This document shows, in pieces, positions 55,470-64,000 of a DNA stretch of 64,000 bases. Both the position numbers and the translations under genes were made by a program. The stretch spans positions 2,418,001 through 2,482,000 of the forward strand of contig NZ_CP045809.1 in assembly GCF_025273675.1 (NCBI RefSeq). Direction: 5' to 3'. The notes under the pieces are model-generated. The model was not told where the DNA came from. It saw only the letters and a list, made by a program, of their open reading frames with translations, and made no database searches. Position 1 is the first letter of the stretch, and each line of letters opens with the position of its first letter. The stretch is from Gordonia pseudamarae. GTDB lineage: Bacteria > Actinomycetota > Actinomycetes > Mycobacteriales > Mycobacteriaceae.

Positions 55470-58175
55470 GTGAAAGCCTTCCGCCGGTTCACCGTTCGGG
55501 TGCCACTGCCCGAGTCCCTCGCCGACCTGTCCGTGCTCGCCCACAATCTGCGCTGGTCGTGGCACACGCCGACGCAGAACGTCTTCGCCGCCGTCGACCC
55601 CGACCTGTGGGCGGCCGACCGCGATCCGCTGCGGTTGCTCTCCGAGGTCGCCCCTGAACGTCTGGCCGCACTGTCGACCGACACCGAGTTTCTCGCCCGC
55701 CTGCGCGAAGCCGCCGGCGACCTCGACGCCTATCTCGCGGACCCAGCCTGGTTCGGTGACTACGCCGCCACCCTCGACCGGGACGCCACCCACGCCCCGC
55801 CCGCTGAATCTCCCACCCACGCCCCGCCCGCGGGCATCGCGTACTTCTCGATGGAGTTCGGCATCTCCGAGGTCCTGCCCATCTATTCCGGCGGTCTCGG
55901 CATTCTCGCCGGCGACCACCTCAAGGCCGCCTCCGATCTGGGCCTGCCACTGATCGGAGTCGGGCTGTTCTACCGGTCGGGCTACTTCCGCCAGAGCCTG
56001 AGCCACGACGGCTGGCAGATCGAGCGCTACCCCGTCAACGATCCGACGGCACTGCCGCTCACACTGTTCACTGACGGAGACGGCGCGCCGGTGACCATCA
56101 CCATCCCGATGCCCGGCAACCGGGTGCTGAGCGCGCAGGTCTGGGTGGCGACAGTCGGCCGGATCCCGCTGCTGCTGCTCGACTCGGACCTGGCCAACAA
56201 TGACGAGGAGATGCGCGCGATCACCGACCGGCTCTACGGCGGCGACCAGAACCACCGGATCAAACAGGAGATCCTGCTCGGCATCGGCGGCACCCGCGCC
56301 ATCCGCGAATACGCGCGCCTGACCGGACGCGCCCAGCCGTCGGTGTTCCACATGAACGAGGGGCACGCGGGTTTCCTCGGCGTCGAGCGCATCCGCGAAC
56401 TCGTCACCGGACCCGAAGGCCTCGATGTCGACAGCGCCGAGTCGGTTGTCCGCGCGTCGAACATCTTCACCACCCACACCCCGGTGCCCGCGGGCATCGA
56501 CCGGTTCCCGGTCGACCTGGTCCGTTACTACCTCGACCCCGACGACGAAGGCCGCTCGCGGCTGCTCGGTGGCCTCCACGCGGGCACCGTGCTCGACCTG
56601 GGCGACGAAGCCGACCCGAACGTGTTCAACATGGCGCACATGGGTTTCCGGCTCGGACAGCGCAGCAACGGTGTGTCGGAGCTGCACGGTGCGGTGAGCC
56701 GGGAGATGTTCGCCGATCTGTGGCCCGGATTCGACGCCGACGAGGTGCCGATCGGCTCGGTCACCAACGGCGTACACGGGCCCACGTGGGTCGCGCCCGC
56801 CTGGCAGCGGCTCACCGATCCCGACGCGCCGTCGGCGGCGGTGGTATACCGGGAACTGTCCGCCGACAAGATATGGGACCAGCGCACCGCGCTGCGCGCC
56901 GATCTGGTCGACGAGGTGCGCCGACGCGCCCTCTCCAGCGGCCGCGACCGGGGCTTCACCGACGCCGAACTCGGCTGGACCTCCGACATCTTCGACCCCG
57001 ACGCGCTGACCATCGGCTTCGCCCGGCGCGCGGCCACCTACAAGCGGCTGACGCTGATGCTGCGCGACCCCGACAGGCTGCGGGCCATTCTCACCGACCC
57101 GGACCGGCCGGTCCAGCTCGTCATCGCGGGCAAGGCGCACCCGGCCGACGACGGCGGCAAATCACTCATCCAGCAGGTCGTCCGGTTCACCGAGGACCCG
57201 GAACTGCGGGACCGGATGATCTTCCTGCCCGACTACGACATCTCGATGGCCCGGCACATCTACGCCGGCTGCGATGTGTGGCTCAACAATCCGGTGCGGC
57301 CGCTGGAGGCGTGCGGTACCTCCGGGATGAAGTCCGCGCTCAACGGCGGGCTGAACCTGTCGATCCTGGACGGCTGGTGGGACGAGATGGCCGACGGCGA
57401 GAACGGCTGGGCGATCGGCTCGGCCGAGGGGGTCACCGACGAGCACCGCCGCGACGACCTCGAAGCCCAGGCGCTCTACGAGTTGCTCGAGGAGTCGGTG
57501 ATCCCGCTGTTCTACGGCCGCGACGACGACGGCATTCCGCAACGCTGGGTGGAGATGGTGCGCCACACCCTGGCCGAACTCGGCCCCAAGGTACTGGCTT
57601 CACGGATGGTCCGCGACTACACGACCGCGCTGTACGCGCCCGCGGCTGCCTCGTTCGGGCTGATCTGCGCCGACGGCTACGCCGGAGCGCGTGACCTGGC
57701 CGACTACCGCGGGCAACTCAACCAGCGATGGGGCGCGGTGCAGATCCTCGGTGTCGACGATTCGGGTTCGGACGCGGCGACCGCGGATCCGGCGGCGGAG
57801 CCGGGGGCGTCGGTGACGCTGACCGCACACGTCGAACTCGGCGGTCTCACCCCCGAGCGGGTCGCGGTGCAGGCGCTGGTGGGCCGCGTCTCGGCAGACG
57901 GGGACATCCTGGACCCGACGGTCACCGAGATGACGCCGGCAGGTGGTCCCGACGCTTCCGGGCGCACCCTGTTCTCCGCGGTGGTCTCACCCCGGCACTC
58001 GGGCCGACACGGCTACACCGCGCGGGTCCTGCCGAAACACCCGAACCTCACCGACGACGCCGAGCTGGGTTTCGTCCGGTATCCGTCGGGCACCGCCGAG
58101 GACGCCGGACCCGGGGTCACCATCACCGCCTCGGGCTACGGCGCCACCGGCGCGGCAGCCGTCACCTCGTCCTGA
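55470..58175 (+). CDS. glgP: Alpha-glucan phosphorylase (GT35, long actinobacterial type)
   Basis: 901 residues from GTG 55470. IAYFSMEFGISEVLPIYSGG and GVGLFYRSGYFRQ begin the catalytic core; NEGHAGFLGVERI, FARRAATYKRLTLM follow, and CGTSGMKSALNGGLNL is the PLP-Lys region. It degrades glycogen-like alpha-glucan to glucose-1-phosphate. A small duplication, THAPPA repeated near residues 107-117, is present. Divergent from dop; unrelated to the proteasome. Confidence 0.93.
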   Translation: MKAFRRFTVRVPLPESLADLSVLAHNLRWSWHTPTQNVFAAVDPDLWAADRDPLRLLSEVAPERLAALSTDTEFLARLREAAGDLDAYLADPAWFGDYAATLDRDATHAPPAESPTHAPPAGIAYFSMEFGISEVLPIYSGGLGILAGDHLKAASDLGLPLIGVGLFYRSGYFRQSLSHDGWQIERYPVNDPTALPLTLFTDGDGAPVTITIPMPGNRVLSAQVWVATVGRIPLLLLDSDLANNDEEMRAITDRLYGGDQNHRIKQEILLGIGGTRAIREYARLTGRAQPSVFHMNEGHAGFLGVERIRELVTGPEGLDVDSAESVVRASNIFTTHTPVPAGIDRFPVDLVRYYLDPDDEGRSRLLGGLHAGTVLDLGDEADPNVFNMAHMGFRLGQRSNGVSELHGAVSREMFADLWPGFDADEVPIGSVTNGVHGPTWVAPAWQRLTDPDAPSAAVVYRELSADKIWDQRTALRADLVDEVRRRALSSGRDRGFTDAELGWTSDIFDPDALTIGFARRAATYKRLTLMLRDPDRLRAILTDPDRPVQLVIAGKAHPADDGGKSLIQQVVRFTEDPELRDRMIFLPDYDISMARHIYAGCDVWLNNPVRPLEACGTSGMKSALNGGLNLSILDGWWDEMADGENGWAIGSAEGVTDEHRRDDLEAQALYELLEESVIPLFYGRDDDGIPQRWVEMVRHTLAELGPKVLASRMVRDYTTALYAPAAASFGLICADGYAGARDLADYRGQLNQRWGAVQILGVDDSGSDAATADPAAEPGASVTLTAHVELGGLTPERVAVQALVGRVSADGDILDPTVTEMTPAGGPDASGRTLFSAVVSPRHSGRHGYTARVLPKHPNLTDDAELGFVRYPSGTAEDAGPGVTITASGYGATGAAAVTSS

Positions 58176-58197
58176 CCCCGTGATGTCCTGACCCCGC

Positions 58198-58242
58198 GAA
58201 CATCGACGGGAGCGGCCTGTGCGGCCGGTCCCGTCGATGTTC
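58198..58242. terminator. Bidirectional hairpin after glgP
   Basis: GAACATCGACGGGA (58198-58211) and TCCCGTCGATGTTC (58229-58242) pair perfectly over 14 bp with a 17-nt loop. It lies between the convergent glgP and FHA-ABC stops. Confidence 0.8.
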
Positions 58243-58253
58243 GTCCGGCCACG

Positions 58254-60578
58254 CTACACGCGCTGGGCGGCGACGGGCTGGCTCTTGCGTTTGAGGGTCA
58301 GCCGCGAGTAGGTGACCACTGTCAGCACCACACCCATCGCGATGAGGATCCCGTAGCTGAGGAAGGTGTTGGTGGCCGTTTGCTCCCACAGCGGCTCCTC
58401 CTGGGTCTGCGGGGCCAGCGGGGAGATCGTGGTCAGGTCGACACCGATCGCGGCGGCCGAATAACCCCAACGGCCCGGGAACAACCATGCCAGCTGTTCG
58501 AGACCGGTCCGCCCGGCGAGCGGGAACATGCCGCCGCAGAACACCAGCTGCACCATCACCACCAGCACCAGCGGTGGCATCGTCTGCTCGGCCGAGCGCA
58601 CCACGGCCGAGATGGTCAGACCGATCAACGCGCTCACACAGGCCAGCAGGGCGATCGCGATGAACAGTTCCAGCGAACCGACCAGGAAGAAGCCGTCCTC
58701 ACCCGGCGTGCCGCGACCGGCATAGGTGATGGTCACCATCACCGCGGCCTGCAGCACCGCGATCGCGAAGAAGACCACGATCTTGGCGCCCAGATATGAC
58801 GACGGGCGCAGGCCGACGGCGCGTTCCCGTTCGTAGATCGGCCGCTCCCCCACCAGATCTCGCACCGTGAGCGCGGCACCCATGAACATCGCACCCAACA
58901 CCAGGACCACCAGGATCTGCACCGCTTCACCGGAGTTGTCGGCGTTGTTGAGTGAGAGCCCCTTGTCGCCGGGGATGACCAGGGTCAGCAGACCCAGCAC
59001 CACGGGCAGTACCGCCAGGAACACCAGATAGCCGCGGTCGGCGAAGATCAGCCGCACCTGGCGTCGGCCGATGGTGCTGACCTGCCGGGCCATGCTGGTC
59101 TGCGGTGCCCGGATCGGTGTGCCGCTGCGCGGGGCGCGCGGCGCCGCCGGTGTGGGTATGCGGCCGGACTGGTAGCGCGAGGCCGCGACATCAGGTGAGG
59201 TGGCGACGAAGTCGAAGATCTCGGCCCAGTCGTTGGTGCCCATCGCCGCGATCACGTTCGACGGCGCGGGCGAACCGCAGTAGGCGGTCTTGCCGCCGGG
59301 TGCGAGCAACAGCACCTGATCGCACATCGACAGGTAGCTCAGCGAATGCGTCACCACCAGCACCACCCGGCCGGCATTGGCGAGCAGCCGCAGGGTCTTC
59401 ATCACCTGGCGGTCCAGGGCCGGGTCCAGACCCGATGTCGGCTCGTCCAGGATCAGCAGCGAAGGACCGGTCAGCAGTTCCATCGCCACCGAGGCACGTT
59501 TGCGCTGGCCGCCGGACAGTGTGTCGACGCGGGTGTCCAGATGCTCGCTCAGTTGCAGCTCGGCCAGAACCCCGGTGATGACCTGTTCGCGGTCCTGTTT
59601 CGACAGGTCGGTGGGCAGGCGCAGTTCGGCCGCGTAGCGCAGCGCCTCGCGCAGCGTGAGTTTCATGTGCAGCACGTCGTCCTGCGGCACCATCCCGATA
59701 CGGGTGCGCAGCGCCTCGTACTCCTCGTGGACGTTGCGGCCCTCGAACGTCACATATCCGGCGGTGGGATTGGTCAGGCCGGCGACGATCTTCGAGACCG
59801 TCGACTTGCCGGCGCCGGACGGCCCGATGATCGCGGTCAACGTGCCGGGTGCGGCGTTGAACGAGACGTTCTGCAACAGCTGCTTGTTGCCGTCGACGGC
59901 CAGCCCGACACCGGTGACCTGCACGCCGTCGGCGACGACGGAGGCATCCTGGCCGCGTAGCAGGGTGCCGCCGCTGACCACGAAATCGCTGTTGCCGACG
60001 GTGACGACGTCGTTCTCGCGGAGCACCGCCCGGCTGATCCGGGAACCGTTGACGAAGGTGCCGTTGACGCTGTGCAGGTCCTCGATGACCAGTCCCTCGC
60101 CGACCTGCGACAGCTTCGCGTGGTGGCGTGAGGCCAGCACGTCATCGACGACGATGTCGTTGTCGGGGGTGCGGCCGATGGTGCGGCCCGGACCGCCGAT
60201 GCCGACGGTGATGGTTTCGCGTCCGACCGGCTGATTCGGCGTCGGCGCGTGCACCGGCCGCGGCGCGTGCTCGGGCACAATGTCCACCGGCGGCCCGGTG
60301 TTCGGGTCACCCAGACGGATCTGCACCGGACCGTTGATCGCGAACTCGGCCAGCCGGCGGCCGTTGACGAAGTATCCGTTGGTGCTGCCGGCATCGACCA
60401 CCGCCCAGTGATTACCGCGCCAGACGAACGCCAGATGCCTGCGTGAGACGAGCGGGTGATTGACGACGATGTCGTTCTCGGGTGTCCGGCCCAACGTCAT
60501 CTGGGGGGCACCGCCGAGGCGGAACGCCTGCCCGTTGACGTTCACCCGGCACGGCAGCATTCCCTGAGGAGTGGTCAC
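58254..60578 (-). CDS. FHA-domain ABC transporter (Rv1747-like)
   Basis: 774 residues from GTG 60578. Two FHA modules: LGRTPENDIVV with GSTNGYFVNG, and IGRTPDNDIVVDDVLASRHH with SVNGTFVNGS. Then one ATP-binding cassette, with IGPSGAGKSTVSK, TLSGGQRKRASVAME and LLILDEPTSGLD. The C-terminal third has ~6 transmembrane helices of the ABC-2 type. In M. tuberculosis Rv1747 the FHA domains bind Thr-phosphorylated partners. It probably exports a lipid or glycolipid under kinase control. Confidence 0.92.
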   Translation of the reverse strand: MTTPQGMLPCRVNVNGQAFRLGGAPQMTLGRTPENDIVVNHPLVSRRHLAFVWRGNHWAVVDAGSTNGYFVNGRRLAEFAINGPVQIRLGDPNTGPPVDIVPEHAPRPVHAPTPNQPVGRETITVGIGGPGRTIGRTPDNDIVVDDVLASRHHAKLSQVGEGLVIEDLHSVNGTFVNGSRISRAVLRENDVVTVGNSDFVVSGGTLLRGQDASVVADGVQVTGVGLAVDGNKQLLQNVSFNAAPGTLTAIIGPSGAGKSTVSKIVAGLTNPTAGYVTFEGRNVHEEYEALRTRIGMVPQDDVLHMKLTLREALRYAAELRLPTDLSKQDREQVITGVLAELQLSEHLDTRVDTLSGGQRKRASVAMELLTGPSLLILDEPTSGLDPALDRQVMKTLRLLANAGRVVLVVTHSLSYLSMCDQVLLLAPGGKTAYCGSPAPSNVIAAMGTNDWAEIFDFVATSPDVAASRYQSGRIPTPAAPRAPRSGTPIRAPQTSMARQVSTIGRRQVRLIFADRGYLVFLAVLPVVLGLLTLVIPGDKGLSLNNADNSGEAVQILVVLVLGAMFMGAALTVRDLVGERPIYERERAVGLRPSSYLGAKIVVFFAIAVLQAAVMVTITYAGRGTPGEDGFFLVGSLELFIAIALLACVSALIGLTISAVVRSAEQTMPPLVLVVMVQLVFCGGMFPLAGRTGLEQLAWLFPGRWGYSAAAIGVDLTTISPLAPQTQEEPLWEQTATNTFLSYGILIAMGVVLTVVTYSRLTLKRKSQPVAAQRV

Positions 60579-60718
60579 GCGATGACTTTAATGCTTCTTT
60601 CAACAGTGGGCGACAGATCGTCGGATGAGTGGACGACGGGCAGTCGCGGGGCCCGGACACCCCGGTCCCCCGAACACGCCTGAGCCCCGGGGTGGGCCAT
60701 CCCCGATGAAGGCGGGAC

Positions 60719-60734
60719 GGCGCCCCGGGGCGCC
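60719..60734. terminator. GC palindrome after the mpa stop
   Basis: GGCGCCCCGGGGCGCC is a perfect 16-bp palindrome, 14 bases beyond the mpa stop codon. A GC-rich hairpin without T-run; terminator by position. Confidence 0.4.
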
Positions 60735-60748
60735 GGTGCGGGATGGGA

Positions 60749-62509
60749 CTAGAGGTACTGGCCGGTGTTGGTCTCGGTGTCGATGGCCCGGCTCGCCCCG
60801 GAGCTCTTGCCCGTGACCAGCGTGCGGATGTACACGATCCGCTCGCCCTTCTTGCCCGAGATCCGCGCCCAGTCGTCGGGGTTGGTGGTGTTGGGCAGAT
60901 CTTCGTTCTCGGCGAACTCGTCGAGGATCGAGTCGAAGAGGTGCTGCACCCGCAGACCCGGCTGTCCGCTGTCGAGCTGCGACTTGATCGCGTACTTCTT
61001 GGCCCGGTCGACGACGTTCTGGATCATCGCGCCGGAGTTGAAGTCCTTGAAGTACATGACCTCTTTGTCGCCGTTGGCGTAGGTGACCTCGAGGAACCGG
61101 TTGTCGTCGCTCTCGGCGTACATGCGGTCGACGACCCGTTCGATCATCGCCCGGATGCAGGCCGCCTTGTCACCGCCGAACTCGTTGATGTCGTCGATGT
61201 GTACGGGCAGCCCGTCGACGAGGTACTTGGAGAAGATATCCATCGCGGACTCGGCGTCGGGACGTTCGATCTTGATCTTCACGTCCAGCCGGCCCGGGCG
61301 CAGGATGGCCGGGTCGATCATGTCCTCCCGGTTGGAGGCGCCGATGACGATCACGTTCTCCAGGCCCTCGACGCCGTCGATCTCGCTGAGCAACTGCGGG
61401 ACGACGGTGGTCTCCACGTCGGAGGAAACACCCGAGCCGCGCGTCCGGAAGATCGAGTCCATCTCGTCGAAGAACACGATGACCGGGGTGCCCTCGGAGG
61501 CCTTCTCCCTGGCACGCTGGAAGATCAGCCGGATGTGGCGCTCGGTTTCGCCGACGAACTTGTTGAGCAGTTCGGGGCCCTTGATGTTGAGGAAGTACGA
61601 CTTGGCCTCTTTGGCGTCGTCCCCGCGCACCTGGGCGATCTTCTTGGCCAGCGAGTTGGCCACGGCCTTGGCGATGAGCGTCTTGCCGCAGCCGGGCGGC
61701 CCGTACAGCAGCACACCCTTGGGCGGGCGCAGCGCGTAGTCGCGGAACAGATCCTTGTGCAGGAACGGCAGCTCGACGGCGTCGCGGATCTGCTCGATCT
61801 GCCGACCGAGGCCGCCGATGTCCTCGTAACCGACGTCGGGAACCTCTTCGAGGACCAGGTCCTCCACCTCGGCCTTGGGAACGCGTTCGAAAGCGAACCC
61901 GGCCTTGGTGTCCACCAGCAGCGAGTCGCCGGGCCGGAGCTTGCGGTCCGGGCCGTCGATGTCGCCCTCGATCGAACCGACCAGCGGTTCGGCCAGCCAC
62001 ACCACCCGCTCCTCGTCGGCGTGCCCGACCACCAGTGCGCGTTTGCCGTCGGCCAGGACCTCGCGCAGGGTGCTGATCTCGCCGACCGAGTCGAACTCGC
62101 ACGCCTCCACGATCGTCAGCGCCTCGTTCAGGCGCAGCGTCTGCCCCTTGTGGAGGGTGTCGGTGTCGATGTTCGGGGAGCATGACAGGCGCATCTTGCG
62201 GCCGGAGGTGAACACGTCGACGGTGGCGTCGGGATACACCTCCAGCAGCACTCCGTAGCCGCTGGGCGGCTGACCGAGCCGGTCGACTTCTTCGCGCAGC
62301 GCGATGAGTTGCTGCCGCGCTTCCTTGAGCGTTTCGAGGAGTTTGGCGTTGCGTACCGTCAGCGAGTCGACCCGCTGCCGGAGCTCGCGATCGGCATCCG
62401 CACCCGATGCCGCGGTCGGCGAATACGCCGGGACGAACGAGTCCCCCGCATTCGGCGTCCGGGCCTCATCGGCCCGGCCGGTCTGGTCTTGACGGTCAGA
62501 TTCGGTCAT
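60749..62509 (-). CDS. mpa: Proteasome-associated AAA ATPase Mpa/ARC
   Basis: 586 residues from ATG 62509 (AGGAG upstream). An N-terminal coiled coil ([20 protein letters not shown]), OB domains, then one AAA module: [19 protein letters not shown] (Walker A), [19 protein letters not shown] (Walker B), [15 protein letters not shown] (sensor 1). It ends GQYL, the HbYX-like tail that docks on the 20S ring. It binds Pup and unfolds pupylated proteins. Separated from dop by glgP and the ABC gene. Confidence 0.97.
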   Translation of the reverse strand: MTESDRQDQTGRADEARTPNAGDSFVPAYSPTAASGADADRELRQRVDSLTVRNAKLLETLKEARQQLIALREEVDRLGQPPSGYGVLLEVYPDATVDVFTSGRKMRLSCSPNIDTDTLHKGQTLRLNEALTIVEACEFDSVGEISTLREVLADGKRALVVGHADEERVVWLAEPLVGSIEGDIDGPDRKLRPGDSLLVDTKAGFAFERVPKAEVEDLVLEEVPDVGYEDIGGLGRQIEQIRDAVELPFLHKDLFRDYALRPPKGVLLYGPPGCGKTLIAKAVANSLAKKIAQVRGDDAKEAKSYFLNIKGPELLNKFVGETERHIRLIFQRAREKASEGTPVIVFFDEMDSIFRTRGSGVSSDVETTVVPQLLSEIDGVEGLENVIVIGASNREDMIDPAILRPGRLDVKIKIERPDAESAMDIFSKYLVDGLPVHIDDINEFGGDKAACIRAMIERVVDRMYAESDDNRFLEVTYANGDKEVMYFKDFNSGAMIQNVVDRAKKYAIKSQLDSGQPGLRVQHLFDSILDEFAENEDLPNTTNPDDWARISGKKGERIVYIRTLVTGKSSGASRAIDTETNTGQYL

Positions 62510-62685
62510 TGCTGACTCCTCTCCCCGGCAGCACACTCGAGTGATGCACCGTGACTCCACGCTACCGGTGCGCGGCACGGAATGCCTCGCGCGGCACACC
62601 ATTCGGTCGGGTTGAACCGTTAAATGTGTGTCGCCGCCGTGTATGCGCGATGTTTCCCCGGCCAACACCCGCGCGGATCGGTGCG
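62510..62685 (-). other. Upstream region of mpa
   Basis: 176 bases, no gene. It should hold the mpa leader and promoter; I see no clear -10. Confidence 0.25.
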
Positions 62686-63588
<903 letters not shown>

Positions 63589-63614
63589 TCACAGGAAAGG
63601 CATAACCTGCCAAC

Positions 63615-64000
63615 GTGACCTTCACCGTCGACCGTTCAGCCGACACATGCACCGGGTCGCCCGACCGTGCCGCCGACGGCCCCCGGGGAATCGTCGGTCG
63701 TCCGCTCGCACTGTCCCCCTCACGCGCGGCCGACTTCAAACAGTGTCCGCTGCTGTACCGGTACCGGACGATCGACCGCTTTCCCGAAACCCCGACTCCC
63801 GCGCAGACCAAGGGCACGGTGGTGCACGCGGCGCTGGAGAACCTGTTCGACATGCCCGCCGAGCTACGCACCCGCGAATCGGCCGATCTGCTGGTCGAGG
63901 GCGCATGGGCGGCGTTGTGCGAGGGCGATCCGTCGCTGCACGAGGTGGTCACCCCGGAGGCGTCCGAGGAGTTCATCGCCTCGGCGCAGCGGCTGATCGC
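63615..64000 (+). CDS. RecB-family exonuclease-like protein, 3'-truncated by window end
   Basis: Open from GTG 63615 to the end, ~128 codons. LALSPSRAADFKQCPLLYRY is the Cys-containing start of a Cas4/RecB-type PD-(D/E)XK nuclease, and TKGTVVHAALENLFDMP is the conserved helical segment. The Asp/Glu-Lys motif lies beyond the window. The M. tuberculosis equivalent is Rv2119. Divergent from trmI. Confidence 0.85.
   Translation, partial: MTFTVDRSADTCTGSPDRAADGPRGIVGRPLALSPSRAADFKQCPLLYRYRTIDRFPETPTPAQTKGTVVHAALENLFDMPAELRTRESADLLVEGAWAALCEGDPSLHEVVTPEASEEFIASAQRLI

Overview
The window is a 64 kb piece of a high-GC actinobacterial chromosome from the Mycobacteriales, most likely Gordonia or a close relative. 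The genus is inferred and no search was run. Support for the order comes from a complete Pup-proteasome locus, RbpA, Lnt/Ppm1, a fused CobIJ, several F420-type enzymes, a DprE2-like reductase, and long stretches whose order matches Mycobacterium tuberculosis (rbpA-ppm1-fxsA-cobN ... cobG-cobH-cobIJ ... cobK-cobM-cobL-SDR-PPOX ... pepE-exonuclease-DUF4333-helY-tatC-tatA-pafC-pafB-pafA ... prcA-prcB-pup-dop ... mpa-trmI-recB-like). No rRNA, tRNA or CRISPR array was recognised.

Layout. 1-20.3 kb is a mixed, partly accessory region: a truncated esterase, F420/LLM oxidoreductases, an aminoglycoside-phosphotransferase-like fusion, a thioredoxin, an FKBP lipoprotein, a UvrA paralogue, a probable type VII secretion pair (EspC-like protein plus DUF1023 hydrolase), deoD-pmmB, a standalone aryl-carrier-type protein, a lipase, three small conserved genes and an intact IS3-family element. 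Several decayed genes lie here (two VOC or phosphotransferase remnants and an unassigned one). 20.5-25.8 kb carries rbpA, ppm1, lnt, an amidohydrolase and fxsA. 25.9-37.5 kb is the cobalamin block: cobN behind a cobalamin riboswitch, a VapBC-type toxin-antitoxin pair in the cobN-cobG gap, cobG-cobH-cobIJ on the plus strand and cobK-cobM-cobL on the minus strand as a chain of 4-nt overlaps. 37.5-43.8 kb has a DprE2-like reductase, an F420/PPOX enzyme, a phosphoesterase, a ferritin-like protein, a vapC remnant, a Xaa-Pro peptidase, a 5'-3' exonuclease-like protein and a DUF4333 membrane protein.

43.9-55.3 kb is one long minus-strand array, dop-pup-prcB-prcA-pafA-pafB-pafC-tatA-tatC-helY. It holds the Pup ligase, depupylase, Pup, 20S proteasome, the WYL DNA-damage regulators, the Tat translocase and a helicase. 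Only the ATPase mpa is separated from it, by an alpha-glucan phosphorylase and an FHA-domain ABC transporter. trmI and a truncated RecB-like nuclease close the window.

How genes work together. Mpa unfolds substrates tagged by PafA with Pup, which Dop first deamidates from its Gln end, and PrcAB degrades them. The cob genes cover cobalt insertion and most corrin-ring methylation and reduction steps. Lnt and Ppm1 act in lipoprotein acylation and polyprenyl-phosphomannose synthesis. The least explained items are the EspC-like/hydrolase pair, the toxin-antitoxin slot, a 34-codon ORF with its own terminator, a roughly 50-bp imperfect inverted repeat between prcA and pafA, and in-frame minisatellites in pmmB and pafB.
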